Source: Leptolyngbya sp. KIOST-1 (GTDB lineage: Bacteria > Cyanobacteriota > Cyanobacteriia > Phormidesmidales > Phormidesmidaceae). Taken from it: a stretch of 64,000 nucleotides of DNA. Shown one piece after another: positions 62,897 to 64,000 of the stretch. The stretch is taken from positions 2,728,001 through 2,792,000 of the forward strand of contig NZ_JQFA01000002.1 of assembly GCF_000763385.1 (NCBI RefSeq), in the 5' to 3' direction. Every line of letters starts with the position of its first letter. Position 1 is the first letter of the stretch. The notes beneath the pieces are model-generated. The model was not told the DNA's origin and ran no database searches. It was given only the letters and a program-made list of their open reading frames with translations. The position numbers and the translations under genes are program-made.

Positions 62897-64000
62897 ATGC
62901 GACCCTCCGTGGCGGTGTTTACCACTGGGCTAATGGCCTTTAGCCTGACGACAGCCCAGGCGGCCGATCTGTCGTTTGTCACCCCCGAGGGGCTGTTTCG
63001 CCTGGGAACGGAAGGGGGCGATCGCCAAACTCTGCTGCCCGAGGGCGATCGCCTGGTCAATGCCCTGGCCTGGTCGCGGGATGGGGAGCGGCTGGCGGTG
63101 GTGCAAAACTATGGCGACGTCTATCGCCTGGAGCCGGGGGGCGATGCCCCGCAACTGGTCTTTACCAGCGATTGCCAGCGGCCGCCCACCCTCGATCTGG
63201 CCTGGCAAAGCGGTGGTGATCTAGTCATTCTTCAGCGTTGCCCTTCCCCGATCGCTGGAGAACTGGGCCAGGTCAAGCTTTTCCTCAGCCCGGCCAGCGG
63301 AGGGCTCACCCCCTTGGATGTCGCCCCTGCAACCCTGGAGTCCGATATGTACCTAGCCCCCGATGGGCGTCAGGTGGCCTACGTGGCCGGACAACATATC
63401 TTTGTTGCGGCCCTGGACGGCAGCCGACCACGCCGGATTACCCAAACCCCCGGCACCTACGGCGCGGCGGGCAGCCCCCTGGCCTGGTCGCCGGATGGGA
63501 CTCGGCTAGCCTTTTACGAGGGCAACTACCCCTTCCAGCGGCTCAATGTGGTACGGATAGACGGGAGCGATCGCCGGGTGCTGACCCCTGCGCCCAACTT
63601 TCAAATCTATCGCAGTCGGGTGCTGTGGTCGCCCGATGGCCGCTACATCGCCTTTTTCCAACCGGTTAATCCGCCCTTTAGCAACCAGGAAGTGGTCGCC
63701 CTGGTCAATGTCAACACCGCCGAAACCCAGGTGCTGACCCGGCCTGGTTTTTACGATGCCCTCAGCTGGGCCCCCAACAGTCAGCAGCTGGTGCTGGCCT
63801 CCGGGGCGCAGACCGGAGCGCAGATCTTGTTTCGCCTCGATCTAGTCGATCAGGAGTTTACCCCCCTCACTACCCAGCCCTTGCAGAACATTCTGGACAG
63901 CCAGTGGTCGTCGACTGGGGACTGGATTGCGTTTACCGCTACCCCGCCCGACGATGCCCTCGGTACCCTGGTGCTGCACCAGGTGCGCCCCGACGGCACC
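62897..64000 (+). CDS. TolB-like beta-propeller protein, 3' end missing
   Basis: The frame is open from ATG 62897 to the window edge (368 codons visible). A signal peptide MRPSVAVFTTGLMAFSLTTA precedes repeated WD40/PD40-type blades: AWSRDGERLAVV, YLAPDGRQVAYVAG, AWSPDGTRLAFYEG, LWSPDGRYIAFFQ, SWAPNSQQLVLASG, QWSSTGDWIAFTA. This is the TolB/PD40 propeller pattern. It should be periplasmic; binding partner unknown. AGGA lies before the start. Whether a C-terminal enzymatic domain follows cannot be seen. Confidence 0.85.
   Translation, partial: MRPSVAVFTTGLMAFSLTTAQAADLSFVTPEGLFRLGTEGGDRQTLLPEGDRLVNALAWSRDGERLAVVQNYGDVYRLEPGGDAPQLVFTSDCQRPPTLDLAWQSGGDLVILQRCPSPIAGELGQVKLFLSPASGGLTPLDVAPATLESDMYLAPDGRQVAYVAGQHIFVAALDGSRPRRITQTPGTYGAAGSPLAWSPDGTRLAFYEGNYPFQRLNVVRIDGSDRRVLTPAPNFQIYRSRVLWSPDGRYIAFFQPVNPPFSNQEVVALVNVNTAETQVLTRPGFYDALSWAPNSQQLVLASGAQTGAQILFRLDLVDQEFTPLTTQPLQNILDSQWSSTGDWIAFTATPPDDALGTLVLHQVRPDGT

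Overview
The window is chromosomal DNA of a cyanobacterium. Direct signs are the very frequent HIP1 octamer GCGATCGC, genes for photosystem II protein PsbI, a ferrochelatase with a C-terminal chlorophyll-binding-like helix, a cytochrome b6f cofactor-assembly factor (CCB-type), an FtsH2-like thylakoid protease, fused PntA plus PntB, an SmtA/SmtB zinc system, and several cyanobacteria-restricted families (DUF2839, DUF3769). The high G+C content, many two-component proteins and dispersed palindromic repeats suggest a filamentous Leptolyngbya/Nodosilinea-like organism; that placement is inference. I recognised no rRNA, tRNA or CRISPR array.

Layout. 1-5463: partial unknown gene, 2Fe-2S protein, HrcA, DUF4126 membrane protein, HemH (reverse), a lone tyrosine recombinase. 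5655-11334: a signalling cluster: a REC-wHTH-HPT-REC-GGDEF hybrid with decayed receiver and GGDEF motifs, a dCACHE histidine kinase broken by an in-frame TAG, and a single-domain response regulator. 11404-19863: housekeeping genes (infC with a likely ATT start, RlmL-type methyltransferase, CCB factor, smtA/smtB, proA, lepA, a small ribbon-helix-helix protein) and a repeat-filled gap. 19990-24795: a GAF histidine kinase followed by an overlapping AAA ATPase/TPR gene pair of unknown function, the most system-like unknown here. 25059-34547: tyrA, a DinG-like protein without a Walker A motif, DUF2839, a large membrane-anchored unknown, PBP2, an ArsR regulator, dxr. 34551-42945: GH38 alpha-mannosidase, unknown, psbI (38 codons), LptD-like DUF3769 protein, unknown. 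43025-55932: glycosyltransferase, purU, DUF4340, pntB/pntA, HAD phosphatase, M15 peptidase, prmC, acyP, secreted unknown. 56543-64000: gltX, ftsH, glycosyltransferase-like protein, SDH-type protease, and a beta-propeller protein cut by the window edge.

Non-coding structure. The gaps carry several dispersed families: G-rich minisatellites (four loci, one inside the mannosidase gene), a CCCCCTAAATCCCCC-type repeat (two long copies), an inverted element shared by 44061-44150 and 53077-53190, perfect palindromes near 56250-56310, and short MITE-like elements bounded by CTAG. Operator-like palindromes lie before pntA (three at a 15-bp period), ftsH (two at a 15-bp period), smtA/smtB (two), and directly over the start of an unknown gene at 17323.

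Most genes are monocistronic or in pairs. The clearest functional couplings are smtA/smtB (zinc sequestration and its repressor), pntA/pntB (one membrane complex), the broken kinase with its overlapping response regulator, and the overlapping ATPase/TPR pair.
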